NCBI GenBank assembly: GCA_026874595.1
Contig: JAPPUL010000068.1
Span: 445,001-509,000, forward strand
DNA from: Sipunculus nudus
Lineage: Eukaryota > Annelida > Sipuncula > Golfingiida > Sipunculidae
DNA length: 64,000 bases
Direction: 5' to 3'
In this document: positions 29,047-37,626 of the stretch, in pieces
Position numbering within the stretch: the stretch's first letter is position 1
Layout: every line of letters begins with the position of its first letter
Position numbers and translations under genes: made by a program
The notes under the pieces: generated by a model
The model's database searches: none
Seen by the model: the letters and a program-made list of their open reading frames with translations, nothing else
Told to the model about the DNA's origin: nothing

Positions 29047-29168
29047 AATACGTCTTATAAAAGCTGTGAGAGAAGGGCAGAGGATGTGAGAGGAGATGGG
29101 ATATAAATCCTTTGAGATAGCCAGATTAAAGCAAAGTGAGGGTTTAAGATAAAGGAGATTTAAAAAAC

Positions 29169-30932
29169 ATGAAGAAAACAGATTCGAATCCAATATTAGA
29201 TTTCGCATTAGATTATAAATTCCCAGAGTATGGAATGGAATCGGGACTTGAACGCGTGGTAGCATTTGGTGATCAGAGCCATAAATGTCCAACATACGTA
29301 AGGAAAGTGCCACCGTGTACAGGAGGATGCCCTGCCGGAGAGGATATAAGAGGGTATCATAATATTCTAAGAGGAATAGAAAAAGTAGAAGGCTATGACG
29401 ACAAATGGGAGGCCGCATTCCACAGAATAACAGAAGTGAACCCATTCCCAAGCATAATGGGACGAGTATGCCCTGCCCCTTGTGAATCTTCTTGTAACCG
29501 CAAAGACTTAGATGAAACGATAGGTATAAACGCTGTAGAACACTCAATAGGCGATTATGCTATAAAGAATAATTTTAAATTAAAAGCTTCCAATCTATCC
29601 CCAACGGGTAAGAAAGTGGCAGTAGTCGGCTCTGGCCCTGCGGGCTTATCATGCGCTTATCAATTAAAGCTAATGGGACATGATGTCATGATTTACGAGT
29701 CGCACAGCAAACTGGGGGGGATGATGCAATGGACTATACTAGAATATCGTGTGCCACGAGATGTATTGCATGCAGAAATCCAAAGAATATTGGACTTAGG
29801 AATAGGCCATAAAACAAATGTAACCATAGGCAAAGATATAAGCCTTGAAGAGCTACGAGCCGAATATGATGCAGTGTTTTTGGGAATAGGAGCTCAAAAT
29901 GGTCGTTTGCTACCAGTGCCTGGAGGAGATGGTGCCAAAGGATACACTAATGCAATAAACTTTTTAAAGTCCTTTGAACTTGATAGAAATAGCGTTGAGG
30001 TAGGAGATAACGTATTGGTAGTGGGAGATGGAGATGTTGCTATGGATGTGCTGCGCCTTGCACTTAGACTTGGCAGCAAGAAGGTGAGCTTATTATCCGG
30101 AGTACCACGAGAGGCCATGTCATGTAGCCCATTTGAATTTGACGAAGCACAATCGGAAGGAGCACAGTTCATTTACTCAACAGGAACCAAAGAAATAGTC
30201 GTAGAAAACGGAAAAGTAGTAGGAGTTGCGGTGGTGGATATGGTACCTAAAGAAAAAGGAGAAGAAGGATGGAACTCAAAAATACCATTCTTCAGATACA
30301 AAGAGAAAGCCGGAACCAATCGAGTATTAAAAACAGATATGCTAATATCGTCCATAGGCCAAGCACTTGACCTAAATGGACTTGAGACAGTAAAAAATGG
30401 TAATAGCGGACCATGGTTTTCAGTAAACAAATATTATCAAGTGCCCGGCCACGAAGATATATTTACAGGTGGAGATACATTGTCCTTAACTCTCTTAACC
30501 ACAGCAATAGGACACGGAAGACATGCCGCTATGGCAATAGATAGTTATATAAGCGCAAAACCGATGCCTACAACAACCCGAGATGACATAATACCCTATG
30601 AGGAAATATCATCGTACTATTTTGAAAAGCGTCCACAAGTTAAGAGAAATCACCAAAAGATAGAAAGCGTTGTAAACAATTATAATGAATTATTAAAGCC
30701 ATTAAACGAGCAAGAAACAGTATCAGAATCAGATAGATGTATGAGTTGCGGTTTGTGTTTTGAGTGTAACCAATGTATGTTGTACTGCCCGCAAGAAGCA
30801 ATAGTTAAATTCAAAAAAAACCCAATGGGCGAGGTGATGTATACCAATTACGAAAAATGCGTTGGATGCCATATATGCGCTGAAGTATGCCCTTGTGGAT
30901 ATATCCATATGGGTATGGGCGAAGACCTATAA
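29169..30932 (+). CDS. dsrL: DsrL-type NAD(P) oxidoreductase with iron-sulfur clusters
   Basis: The 587-residue flavoprotein belongs to the GltD/NfnB-like family. N-terminal cluster cysteines are C40, C50, C54, C101, C105 and C109. The FAD dinucleotide motif GSGPAGLS lies at 154-161, an NAD(P) motif (VVGDGDVAMD) near 285, and two C-terminal ferredoxin-type [4Fe-4S] motifs (CMSCGLC...CMLYCP and CVGCHICAEVCP). Family knowledge: DsrL carries electrons between NAD(H) and DsrAB in sulfur oxidisers. AAAGGAG precedes the ATG. Position after dsrAB supports the assignment; an amidotransferase-partner GltD role is unlikely because gltB is absent. Confidence 0.9.
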   Translation: MKKTDSNPILDFALDYKFPEYGMESGLERVVAFGDQSHKCPTYVRKVPPCTGGCPAGEDIRGYHNILRGIEKVEGYDDKWEAAFHRITEVNPFPSIMGRVCPAPCESSCNRKDLDETIGINAVEHSIGDYAIKNNFKLKASNLSPTGKKVAVVGSGPAGLSCAYQLKLMGHDVMIYESHSKLGGMMQWTILEYRVPRDVLHAEIQRILDLGIGHKTNVTIGKDISLEELRAEYDAVFLGIGAQNGRLLPVPGGDGAKGYTNAINFLKSFELDRNSVEVGDNVLVVGDGDVAMDVLRLALRLGSKKVSLLSGVPREAMSCSPFEFDEAQSEGAQFIYSTGTKEIVVENGKVVGVAVVDMVPKEKGEEGWNSKIPFFRYKEKAGTNRVLKTDMLISSIGQALDLNGLETVKNGNSGPWFSVNKYYQVPGHEDIFTGGDTLSLTLLTTAIGHGRHAAMAIDSYISAKPMPTTTRDDIIPYEEISSYYFEKRPQVKRNHQKIESVVNNYNELLKPLNEQETVSESDRCMSCGLCFECNQCMLYCPQEAIVKFKKNPMGEVMYTNYEKCVGCHICAEVCPCGYIHMGMGEDL

Positions 30933-30950
30933 ATATATAAAGGAGTTAGT

Positions 30951-31310
30951 ATGCAAGATATAAGTAGTGAGCTTGAAAAGGCTATAGAAAAATCAAAGAA
31001 CTGGGCCCATACGGGATGGGATATGACTTTTGGATTTAATAACACTAAGGTAGCATCTATAGAAGATAGCCAGTTATTATCAGACACATTTTCATACAAA
31101 ATAGAAAGCGTTTCCTATTGGAAACAGGTTGACAATGCGGGACAAGAGGCAGCCCAATGGGGCGAAAGAGCACTTAATGCATACAAAAAAGGAAATCGTA
31201 AAGATGTTGAGGACGCCTTATATCAAGCGTATTACATAGAAAAGTTTTATGAAAAATATACAAACACGTGGAAACCATTAATAAAAGCATATGAAAAGGA
31301 ATGTGTTTAA
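30951..31310 (+). CDS. 119-residue helical protein of unknown family, last gene of the dsr operon
   Basis: It starts 18 bases after dsrL with AAGGAG as ribosome-binding site, so it is cotranscribed and translationally close. No signal peptide or membrane segment is visible. It is predicted largely alpha-helical with conserved-looking aromatic positions (W18, W23 and others) and one Cys, the penultimate residue (E-C-V). It is not DsrC (no CPxxG-type tail), DsrE/F/H or DsrR. A new Dsr accessory protein, perhaps a DsrAB or DsrL partner, is the inference. Confidence 0.75.
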   Translation: MQDISSELEKAIEKSKNWAHTGWDMTFGFNNTKVASIEDSQLLSDTFSYKIESVSYWKQVDNAGQEAAQWGERALNAYKKGNRKDVEDALYQAYYIEKFYEKYTNTWKPLIKAYEKECV

Positions 31311-31509
31311 TATTTATTGTAAATTGCTTAAGCGCTGCAAGACGATTGACATATTAACATATACATAATATAATTGATCTACACAAGGGAAACTAATAGT
31401 TTAGATTAAACTAGATTATAAAAGATGTCTATTTCTTAATCTAATATACTATTACAATTTTAAATGTAATTATAAGAGTTTAGAAGAGATTATAAGATTA
31501 TATTTATCT

Positions 31510-32034
31510 ATGAACAAAAATAGTACAACAAATAAAGACAAACGCTTAAAAGAGATATTAGAAGAATATATAGATGGCGTATTTAGCCGACGTCTATCTA
31601 AGAAAACCTCATTATATATAGGGAATGAAGAGCTTTGTATGTTGTCTTTAAATATAAGAAGAACTTATCCCGAAATATATACTAAGTTACAAAAAGAAGA
31701 GAAATCAAGCTTCTTTACAAAAATGCTTTTAAAGACTAAAGAGCTTCTGGAAAGACGCTCAGGCAGATTATTGTTTCTTACACTAAGATATGGTAATTAT
31801 GTTATAATAGATAGTTGGCAGGCAACTATTAAAGACTGGGAAATAGAGAGTAAGCATAGAGATAAAGATTTTAATCTAATAAAAGAAGCTTATTTTGATG
31901 CTAAAGATAAGATACCGGGTATAAAGTCAGTTGAAGATTTTATTGTTCTAATAAAAGCCATAGACATAAAACAGTTGGAAACGGTATTAAGTAAAAGGGT
32001 GCTAATGAAAGTAAAGTCGCTTTCTGGGCTATAA
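31510..32034 (+). CDS. Hypothetical cytoplasmic protein, 174 residues
   Basis: A lysine-rich soluble protein with no signal peptide, membrane segment or recognised domain. It has a central basic helix (TKELLERRSGRLLFL) and a repeated-looking C-terminal helical part. It starts after a 199-base AT-rich gap behind the dsr operon and ends 34 bases before another hypothetical on the same strand, so the two may form a small operon. No link to the dsr genes is visible beyond proximity. Confidence 0.6.
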   Translation: MNKNSTTNKDKRLKEILEEYIDGVFSRRLSKKTSLYIGNEELCMLSLNIRRTYPEIYTKLQKEEKSSFFTKMLLKTKELLERRSGRLLFLTLRYGNYVIIDSWQATIKDWEIESKHRDKDFNLIKEAYFDAKDKIPGIKSVEDFIVLIKAIDIKQLETVLSKRVLMKVKSLSGL

Positions 32035-32068
32035 TCCTTTTTCTATACTGTATATTACAGATACAAAG

Positions 32069-32521
32069 ATGCATACAAAGAATGTAGTACTTATACGAAA
32101 GGGCAATGCCTATTTTAATAAAGGAGAAATACAGTTAGCCAAAGAATGTTTTGTTAAAGCTAATTATGATGTTGGAATACGGCGTATTGCTGATTACTAC
32201 CTTTATGACAAAAAAGCTTTATTGGAAGCTTTGCCTTTATATATAAAATGCAAGAGTAATCCTCATGTCGAGTTAATATATAAATCTATCGCTAAATCTC
32301 TTAAAACTTGGCTGCACAATGACACAATAAAACCTATACAACCACCAAAAAAGCAAAGTCAAAAAACTCTTAAAAAAGAGACAAAAAGTACTTCTAAAGA
32401 CAATACGGGTTATGATAATACTAAAACCACTTACGAAAAAGAGTTTATTAAACCTCAGTTTGCTAAACCTAAGTCTGTACGGGAGACTATAGAAGAGAGT
32501 ATTAAACGAAAAAAGAGTTAA
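32069..32521 (+). CDS. TPR-like helical-repeat protein, spirochaete-type family
   Basis: The first 95 residues form a TPR-like helical pair (RKGNAYFNKGEIQLAKECFVKANYD, then IADYYLYDKKALLEALPLYIKC). The remaining part is disordered, Lys/Thr/Ser-rich and ends with a basic stretch (SIKRKKS). It resembles, from memory, a conserved hypothetical family seen in spirochaetes with the same ADYY-x-DKK pattern. TPR modules mediate protein-protein contact. It is likely cytoplasmic; the partner is unknown. Confidence 0.6.
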   Translation: MHTKNVVLIRKGNAYFNKGEIQLAKECFVKANYDVGIRRIADYYLYDKKALLEALPLYIKCKSNPHVELIYKSIAKSLKTWLHNDTIKPIQPPKKQSQKTLKKETKSTSKDNTGYDNTKTTYEKEFIKPQFAKPKSVRETIEESIKRKKS

Positions 32522-32532
32522 AGTTATTTTTA

Positions 32533-32566
32533 TAGCAAAACTGCTATCCTATTAGCAAAACTGCTA
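32533..32566. terminator. Pair of tagcaaaactgcta hairpins between convergent genes
   Basis: The 14-base sequence tagcaaaactgcta occurs at 32533 and 32553. Each folds with a TAGCA/TGCTA stem and a 4-base loop. They lie between the ends of two convergent genes, so they can serve as a bidirectional terminator. The second overlaps the stop of the minus-strand gene. Confidence 0.5.
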
Positions 32567-32980
32567 CTCTAGCTTCTCAAAAAACCAAATGTATGGTACT
32601 TTGGAACTTGTTAGCTTATAGCTTAAACTCGTTTTTGTGAAATTAGTTACTATCCCTTCTATATATATATCTTCTGCCCAGATTATTAATTTACTATTAT
32701 TTATTACTTTCCAGTCCCAGTAACTTCGCTCTCGACTTACCGTATCTGTTATTGTTAGTGTATTATCTTCATGAAAATGATAATATACCTTCTTAGACGG
32801 ACGATGCGTCTCATCTCTTGCTAAATCATGGGTTCTTGATAGCTCCCAAAATCCAACTATATTTTTAGTTAAACTTAATTTACTTCTAGTATCTAAAAAA
32901 GAAGGCAGCAATAGCGTATAAATACATAAAGCTGATACTAAAAGTGAAACTTTATATCTAAAGCACACGCCCAACCTCAA
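32564..32980 (-). CDS. Lipocalin-like exported protein
   Basis: The 138-residue protein has an N-terminal hydrophobic segment (about residues 9-27) consistent with a signal peptide or anchor. A domain opening NIVGFWELSR follows, and then YHFHEDNTLTITD. This is the N-x-V-G-x-W lipocalin-type start. It overlaps the 3' end of purM by 23 bases, so the start could lie slightly further downstream. Ligand unknown. Confidence 0.55.
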   Translation of the reverse strand: MRLGVCFRYKVSLLVSALCIYTLLLPSFLDTRSKLSLTKNIVGFWELSRTHDLARDETHRPSKKVYYHFHEDNTLTITDTVSRERSYWDWKVINNSKLIIWAEDIYIEGIVTNFTKTSLSYKLTSSKVPYIWFFEKLE

Positions 32981-34001
32981 TTATATCATCTTCCCCTAAT
33001 TCCTTTAGCACCTTATCTACCTCAGCATAATCGACTACCATTGCCATCCCAATGCCCATATTAAACGTTTTATACATCTCATCTATACTAAGCTCCCCAA
33101 GCCTTTGTAGCCATACAAATTCTTCAGGAATATCCCATAGCTTAAGTTCTATACAAAGATTATCAGGTATAATACGCTCAACATTATGTCTTATACCGCC
33201 TCCCGTTATGTGTGCAAGCCCTTTAACCCTTATTTTACTCTCTTTTAGCTTTAAAAGCTCTTTATAGTATATTCGCGTCGGCTCTAATAGTACTTCTCCT
33301 ATACTCCTTACACCATCATATGTATCGCTTAGTTTATAGCCGCTTCTTTCAAAAACTATTTTACGTATTAAACTATATCCATTACTATGAAAACCGCTTG
33401 ACCTTATTCCTAGTATTATATCGCCTGACACAATATCTTTGCCATCTATACGCTCATCATTCTCTACCACCCCTACCGCAAAACCTGCAAGATCATATTC
33501 ATTCGCTTTATACATACTCGGCATCTGGGCCGTCTCCCCACCTAATAACGCCATCTCACTCTCTATACAACCTCTCACTATCCCATCCATTATTTTACTC
33601 ACTTCCTCCACATCCAGTTTGTTTACTGCTATATAATCAAGAAAAAATAACGGCTTTGCCCCGCTCGTTAAAATGTCATTTACGCACATTGCTACCAAAT
33701 CTATGCCTATTGTCTCATGTTTTCCTTCATATATTGCTACCTTTAACTTGCTACCTACTCCATCTGTTCCGCTAACTAATACAGGCTTTTTATATCCCAA
33801 TTTATAAAACTTATATAATCCGCTAAACCCTCCTATCCCTCCAACTACATTTTTAAGATTTGTTGCACGGGACTTCTTCTCTATCTCCTTTACGGAACTT
33901 ATATCTGCATCCCTAGATACCCCGCTACTTAAATAACTTATCTCTTCTTTTCCCGCTCCTTCTTTTTCCACCCTCTCTTCTCCTTCTCGCTCTTCTTGCA
34001 T
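32958..34001 (-). CDS. purM: Phosphoribosylformylglycinamidine cyclo-ligase
   Basis: The 347-residue enzyme makes AIR in de novo purine synthesis. Recognisable segments are NVVGGIGGFSGLYKF, VSGTDGVGSKLKVA, GIDLVAMCVNDILTSGAKPLFFLDY, ALLGGETAQMP and the closing glycine-rich HITGGGI. Residues 1-25 are a lysine/glutamate-rich extension absent from many PurMs. No other pur gene is in the window. It has no obvious promoter in the 124 bases that separate it from the transglycosylase gene on the same strand. Confidence 0.93.
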   Translation of the reverse strand: MQEEREGEERVEKEGAGKEEISYLSSGVSRDADISSVKEIEKKSRATNLKNVVGGIGGFSGLYKFYKLGYKKPVLVSGTDGVGSKLKVAIYEGKHETIGIDLVAMCVNDILTSGAKPLFFLDYIAVNKLDVEEVSKIMDGIVRGCIESEMALLGGETAQMPSMYKANEYDLAGFAVGVVENDERIDGKDIVSGDIILGIRSSGFHSNGYSLIRKIVFERSGYKLSDTYDGVRSIGEVLLEPTRIYYKELLKLKESKIRVKGLAHITGGGIRHNVERIIPDNLCIELKLWDIPEEFVWLQRLGELSIDEMYKTFNMGIGMAMVVDYAEVDKVLKELGEDDIIEVGRVL

Positions 34002-34125
34002 ATCCTATAATTCCTCTTCTTATCTTACTAATATTTCATGTCTTGCCAATATTTCATGCCTGGCTTTTTACGCCTTCCTTACCTTATCACACCCCTCCAC
34101 TATCACACCCTTATAGGACCTGCCA

Positions 34126-35670
34126 CTATAACGACCTTTCCTTTTTCCTTAAAGTTCGTTTTACCTTTTTATACGCCTTCTTCTGCCTCTTTCGCCTCTT
34201 TTTTAACTTACTCTTTTTTTTACCACTCTGCATGCTCTTTAGCTTATTTGCATATTTATAGACCGTGTTAACATATTCTGTACTGTAGTTATAACTGTAT
34301 ATCGACTTGCGTATCCGCTTCTTATCTCCTTGCGCAAAACCATGCTCCTTTAGATAATGCGCTATGCTTGTTAGTGCATCCCATAACTTGAATAAATCTA
34401 TTTCCCCGTCTTTATTACCATCTACTCCATAGGACATGTAACTCGATGGTATAAATTGCGGATACCCAAATGCTCCCGCCCACGAACCTTTTAAATTCTC
34501 TATGTCTTTTCCATACAACTCCCCCATCAAAAATAAACTCTTAAGCTGTTTATACCCCCACTCCTGCTTCTTTAATATATACGATGATAAATAATCATAC
34601 GACTCCTTTGGCAAAACCTCAACCCCTACACCATCTCCTACAGCAACTTCGCTTACTACAAATTGCTTATTTATACTAAAAAACTTTTTTGTATTCGGAA
34701 ATAATATGTTTACATAACCCTTTTTTAACTCATTTAGCTTTTTACTAAAAACATCTTTTCCTTCCTCTCTTACCTCTCCTGCTTCTCCTGCCTCCCCCAG
34801 TAAACTGTCTTTACCCTTTACACCCCCAGATTCAAAACGCCTTACTACTCCTCCTTCTCGTATTAACTTCTTAGAATCATAATGATATAATGTGTTATAT
34901 ACATTGAATACCAAGTTCTTACCTGTTACCTTCCCAAAACGTGTCTCCACATACAATATAGCTGCTAGATATTCTTTATCTACTGCGTATTCTTTCTCTA
35001 TCTCTTTTAGAAGTTTGCTCTCACGCTTAACAAATTTATAACCCGTATTAAGTGATTGTTTCGTCAAAAAACCCTTATATATATTTCTTACACGCTTTTT
35101 ATATTTTCTATCCCTTCCTTTAACATCTCCTCGCTTCTTATGTATGATTTTATTCAGCCGCTTCTTAAACGGTCTTTCAAGCAATATCCTTACACTTCTA
35201 TCTGTTTTAGACGTATTCCTATTTAGAAAATAACTGTAAAGCTTTAAGGTATTTAATAAATTCCTTTCCCCTGCCTCTCCATCCGCCCCTTCCATCAACT
35301 CAGGATCTTGTAAAAGACGATTTACTACCGGTTTGTATGTATTTACACCTTCCTTTACTAACCCTTTTGTCTCTTGTAGGCTTAATACTTCATAACTTGT
35401 TTGATTTGTATGACTAAATTGTAAAATGAGACTTGCTAAATCTATACTTGCTTCAAATAAATTATCAGCCTCAAGCTCCCCTTCTAGAGGATATGTATTA
35501 ATATTTTTATCCGATAAAAGTACATAATATAATAAGTACCCTAATAGGCATAATAGCACTATGGGCAAAAGCAACAATAACTTATTTATACCTTTAGTCC
35601 CTTTCCTTCTTTTACCCCATAATATCACTTCCATCTCTTTACAATACCCCCTTACAATACCTCCCCACAT
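34126..35670 (-). CDS. MltB-like lytic murein transglycosylase
   Basis: The 514-residue protein has a membrane segment near residues 31-52 and an extended low-complexity region before the catalytic domain. The transglycosylase core (SLT_2/MltB family) begins near residue 205 with EYAVDKEYLAAILYVETRFGKVTGKN, where the Glu is the likely acid catalyst. It continues with GSWAGAFGYPQFIPSSYMSYGVDGNKDGEIDLF. It cleaves peptidoglycan glycan chains with 1,6-anhydro products. The C-terminus is strongly basic (KKRRKRQKKAYKK type). An insertion of about 70 residues (RRFESGGVKGKD region) interrupts the core. Confidence 0.85.
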   Translation of the reverse strand: MWGGIVRGYCKEMEVILWGKRRKGTKGINKLLLLLPIVLLCLLGYLLYYVLLSDKNINTYPLEGELEADNLFEASIDLASLILQFSHTNQTSYEVLSLQETKGLVKEGVNTYKPVVNRLLQDPELMEGADGEAGERNLLNTLKLYSYFLNRNTSKTDRSVRILLERPFKKRLNKIIHKKRGDVKGRDRKYKKRVRNIYKGFLTKQSLNTGYKFVKRESKLLKEIEKEYAVDKEYLAAILYVETRFGKVTGKNLVFNVYNTLYHYDSKKLIREGGVVRRFESGGVKGKDSLLGEAGEAGEVREEGKDVFSKKLNELKKGYVNILFPNTKKFFSINKQFVVSEVAVGDGVGVEVLPKESYDYLSSYILKKQEWGYKQLKSLFLMGELYGKDIENLKGSWAGAFGYPQFIPSSYMSYGVDGNKDGEIDLFKLWDALTSIAHYLKEHGFAQGDKKRIRKSIYSYNYSTEYVNTVYKYANKLKSMQSGKKKSKLKKRRKRQKKAYKKVKRTLRKKERSL

Positions 35671-35716
35671 CGCTTATTAATAAATATTTTTAGATACCTT
35701 TCTTCCTCAATCTCCT

Positions 35717-37543
35717 TTAAGCTTCCTCAATCTCTTCTTTAACTCCAAAACATAACCTTACCTCTGTCCCTCTGCCAGCCTCCAGATTGTCTAAGATTAT
35801 TAACCCATCTCCTACACCCTCTTCTGCATCTACTAAATTATTATAATAATCCATACCCTCCTTTACTATACTTAATCCAAGTCCTGTCCCAAATCTTTTA
35901 ACACCACTACCTCCTTTATAAAACCTTTCAACTACTTTCTCCCTCTCTACTTCCGTTATCCCTACTCCTGTGTCTATTATTAAAAATATCGCCCTGCTCG
36001 CTTCTCCTTTATACTCTATCCTTACCTCTCCCTCTTGTGTGTACTTTATTCCATTATCTATTACATCGTAAAATATACTATAGAGTAACTCCTTATCTCC
36101 TTTTAGCTCTATTGCAGCCTCTTCTATCGCAGAATATACCCTAACTCCCTTCTCCTCTCCATTACCCTTTAAACTCTCAAGTACTTCTTTAATTATTTCT
36201 ACTACGTTAACTTTTTCATGCTCAAATAAATTCCTTCCGCTATCAAGTTTATGTAATATATTAAAGTCTCTTATGAAATTCGATAGCAACTCGACATTAT
36301 TTAGTGCCTCTTCTAATAAATTATCTTTACCCTCTAATAAATTATCTTTATAAAGCTTTTTGGTATTCCCCTCTATTACCTTTAGTGGCTCAACTAACGC
36401 CTTTGTAACTTCTTGAGCAAAAACCCTTTTAAGCTCTCGACTCCTAAAACCCTCCGTTACGTCATTTACTAGCATTAATACTCCGCCTCGCTTCAATAAA
36501 CAAATTGTGCTTACATCCAGTATCTTCTCTTCAAGAGTTTGTGATAGCACCTCCTCTCTAATACTGCGACCCTTAAAAAGACATTCATCTACATACCTTA
36601 CTAGCTTATTGCTTCGTAAAATCTCATAATAATATTTCCCTTCTACCCCTTTCCCATATGATCGTTTGTCTATATTTAGTAACTTGTACATCCCTCGATT
36701 ACATAAGATTACCTTCCCTTCTTCGTCTAGTATCAATACCCCCTCCGATACATTCTCTACTACCGCTTCTATCTCACGGTTTCGCCTCTTTAACTCCAAA
36801 AATACCTTCTTTATATCATGCCCTATCTCAAGTAATGCCTTCTCTATTATATATATCTCCTCAAACAAACTATAATCATAACGTACTCCTCCCCTTAAAA
36901 AACCACGCGTTATAAATAAACTAAGCCGCTTTAAAGACTTTCTTAGCCAACTAATAAAACTAACATTCCACAACAATAGCATTAACAAAAATAATATATA
37001 CGATAATTGCAATACCTTAGAATATTCCTTCTCCATCTCCTCTAATATATTTGTGCTGCGACCTAAGCGTATATAATATTTGTCAAGCTTTAAAGTATTA
37101 TAAATATATCTCTCCATACCCCCCCCTTCTAACCTCTCATAACCTATCATATTACCATGTCCCGCTCCTTGGGCTCCCAATATGTCTTCTTTATACATAA
37201 GCTCTTTTATATCGTGTTTTTTACTCTCTTCTAAGATATTTCCAAGCCTATCGCGTGTCCCATAATATAGCAACTTTTTATCCATCACCAGCATATGACC
37301 ATACGGTATTATACTATGCAATAACTTAAGTTTATTTCTAAGTTCAGCTTCGCTTAATTCTACATCTACTTCAAGACCCTTTACATACTCATTTATCCCC
37401 ATTATCTGCTCCCGCATCCCTTCATCATATATCCTACTCATCCTTTCACTTAGATAATTATCCAATATAAGATACATTAATATGCTTAATAGCAAAAATA
37501 CTAAGCTTACTCCGTATTTAACTACATTTGAGAGCTTCCTCAT
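35717..37543 (-). CDS. PhoR-like sensor kinase lacking the phospho-acceptor histidine
   Basis: The 608 residues have a membrane segment (9-29), a periplasmic region, a second segment (about 178-198), a HAMP-like linker and a PAS domain (about 257-345). The HisKA segment around residue 379 reads VTKALVEPL where the family has VSHELRTPL, so the autophosphorylated His is Lys381. The ATPase domain is intact (FYDVIDNGIKYT, IDTGVGI, GTGLGLSIV). No response-regulator gene follows. It lies downstream of phoU and the pst genes on the same strand, so it is probably the phosphate sensor or a pseudo-kinase derived from it. It may bind ATP and regulate through a partner (inference). Confidence 0.85.
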   Translation of the reverse strand: MRKLSNVVKYGVSLVFLLLSILMYLILDNYLSERMSRIYDEGMREQIMGINEYVKGLEVDVELSEAELRNKLKLLHSIIPYGHMLVMDKKLLYYGTRDRLGNILEESKKHDIKELMYKEDILGAQGAGHGNMIGYERLEGGGMERYIYNTLKLDKYYIRLGRSTNILEEMEKEYSKVLQLSYILFLLMLLLWNVSFISWLRKSLKRLSLFITRGFLRGGVRYDYSLFEEIYIIEKALLEIGHDIKKVFLELKRRNREIEAVVENVSEGVLILDEEGKVILCNRGMYKLLNIDKRSYGKGVEGKYYYEILRSNKLVRYVDECLFKGRSIREEVLSQTLEEKILDVSTICLLKRGGVLMLVNDVTEGFRSRELKRVFAQEVTKALVEPLKVIEGNTKKLYKDNLLEGKDNLLEEALNNVELLSNFIRDFNILHKLDSGRNLFEHEKVNVVEIIKEVLESLKGNGEEKGVRVYSAIEEAAIELKGDKELLYSIFYDVIDNGIKYTQEGEVRIEYKGEASRAIFLIIDTGVGITEVEREKVVERFYKGGSGVKRFGTGLGLSIVKEGMDYYNNLVDAEEGVGDGLIILDNLEAGRGTEVRLCFGVKEEIEEA

Positions 37544-37580
37544 CTAAAGCTTTTCCTTTCCTTATTTTTACTCCCTTACT

Positions 37581-37620
37581 TCCATCTGACCCCCTCCATC
37601 TGACCCCCTCCATCTGACCC
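37581..37620 (-). repeat. 14-bp tandem repeat between phoU and the kinase gene
   Basis: The unit tccatctgaccccc occurs at 37581-37594 and 37595-37608 with a partial copy to 37620. The array fills most of the 83-base gap. Confidence 0.8.
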
Positions 37621-37626
37621 TTTAAA

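Noticed and set aside
29181-29195. tRNA T-loop-like gattcgaatcc
   Set aside because: It lies inside the dsrL coding start (T-D-S-N-P) and no cloverleaf can be formed around it.
29169-30932. Glutamate synthase small subunit
   Set aside because: No gltB partner is present; it has extra C-terminal ferredoxin motifs and follows dsrAB.
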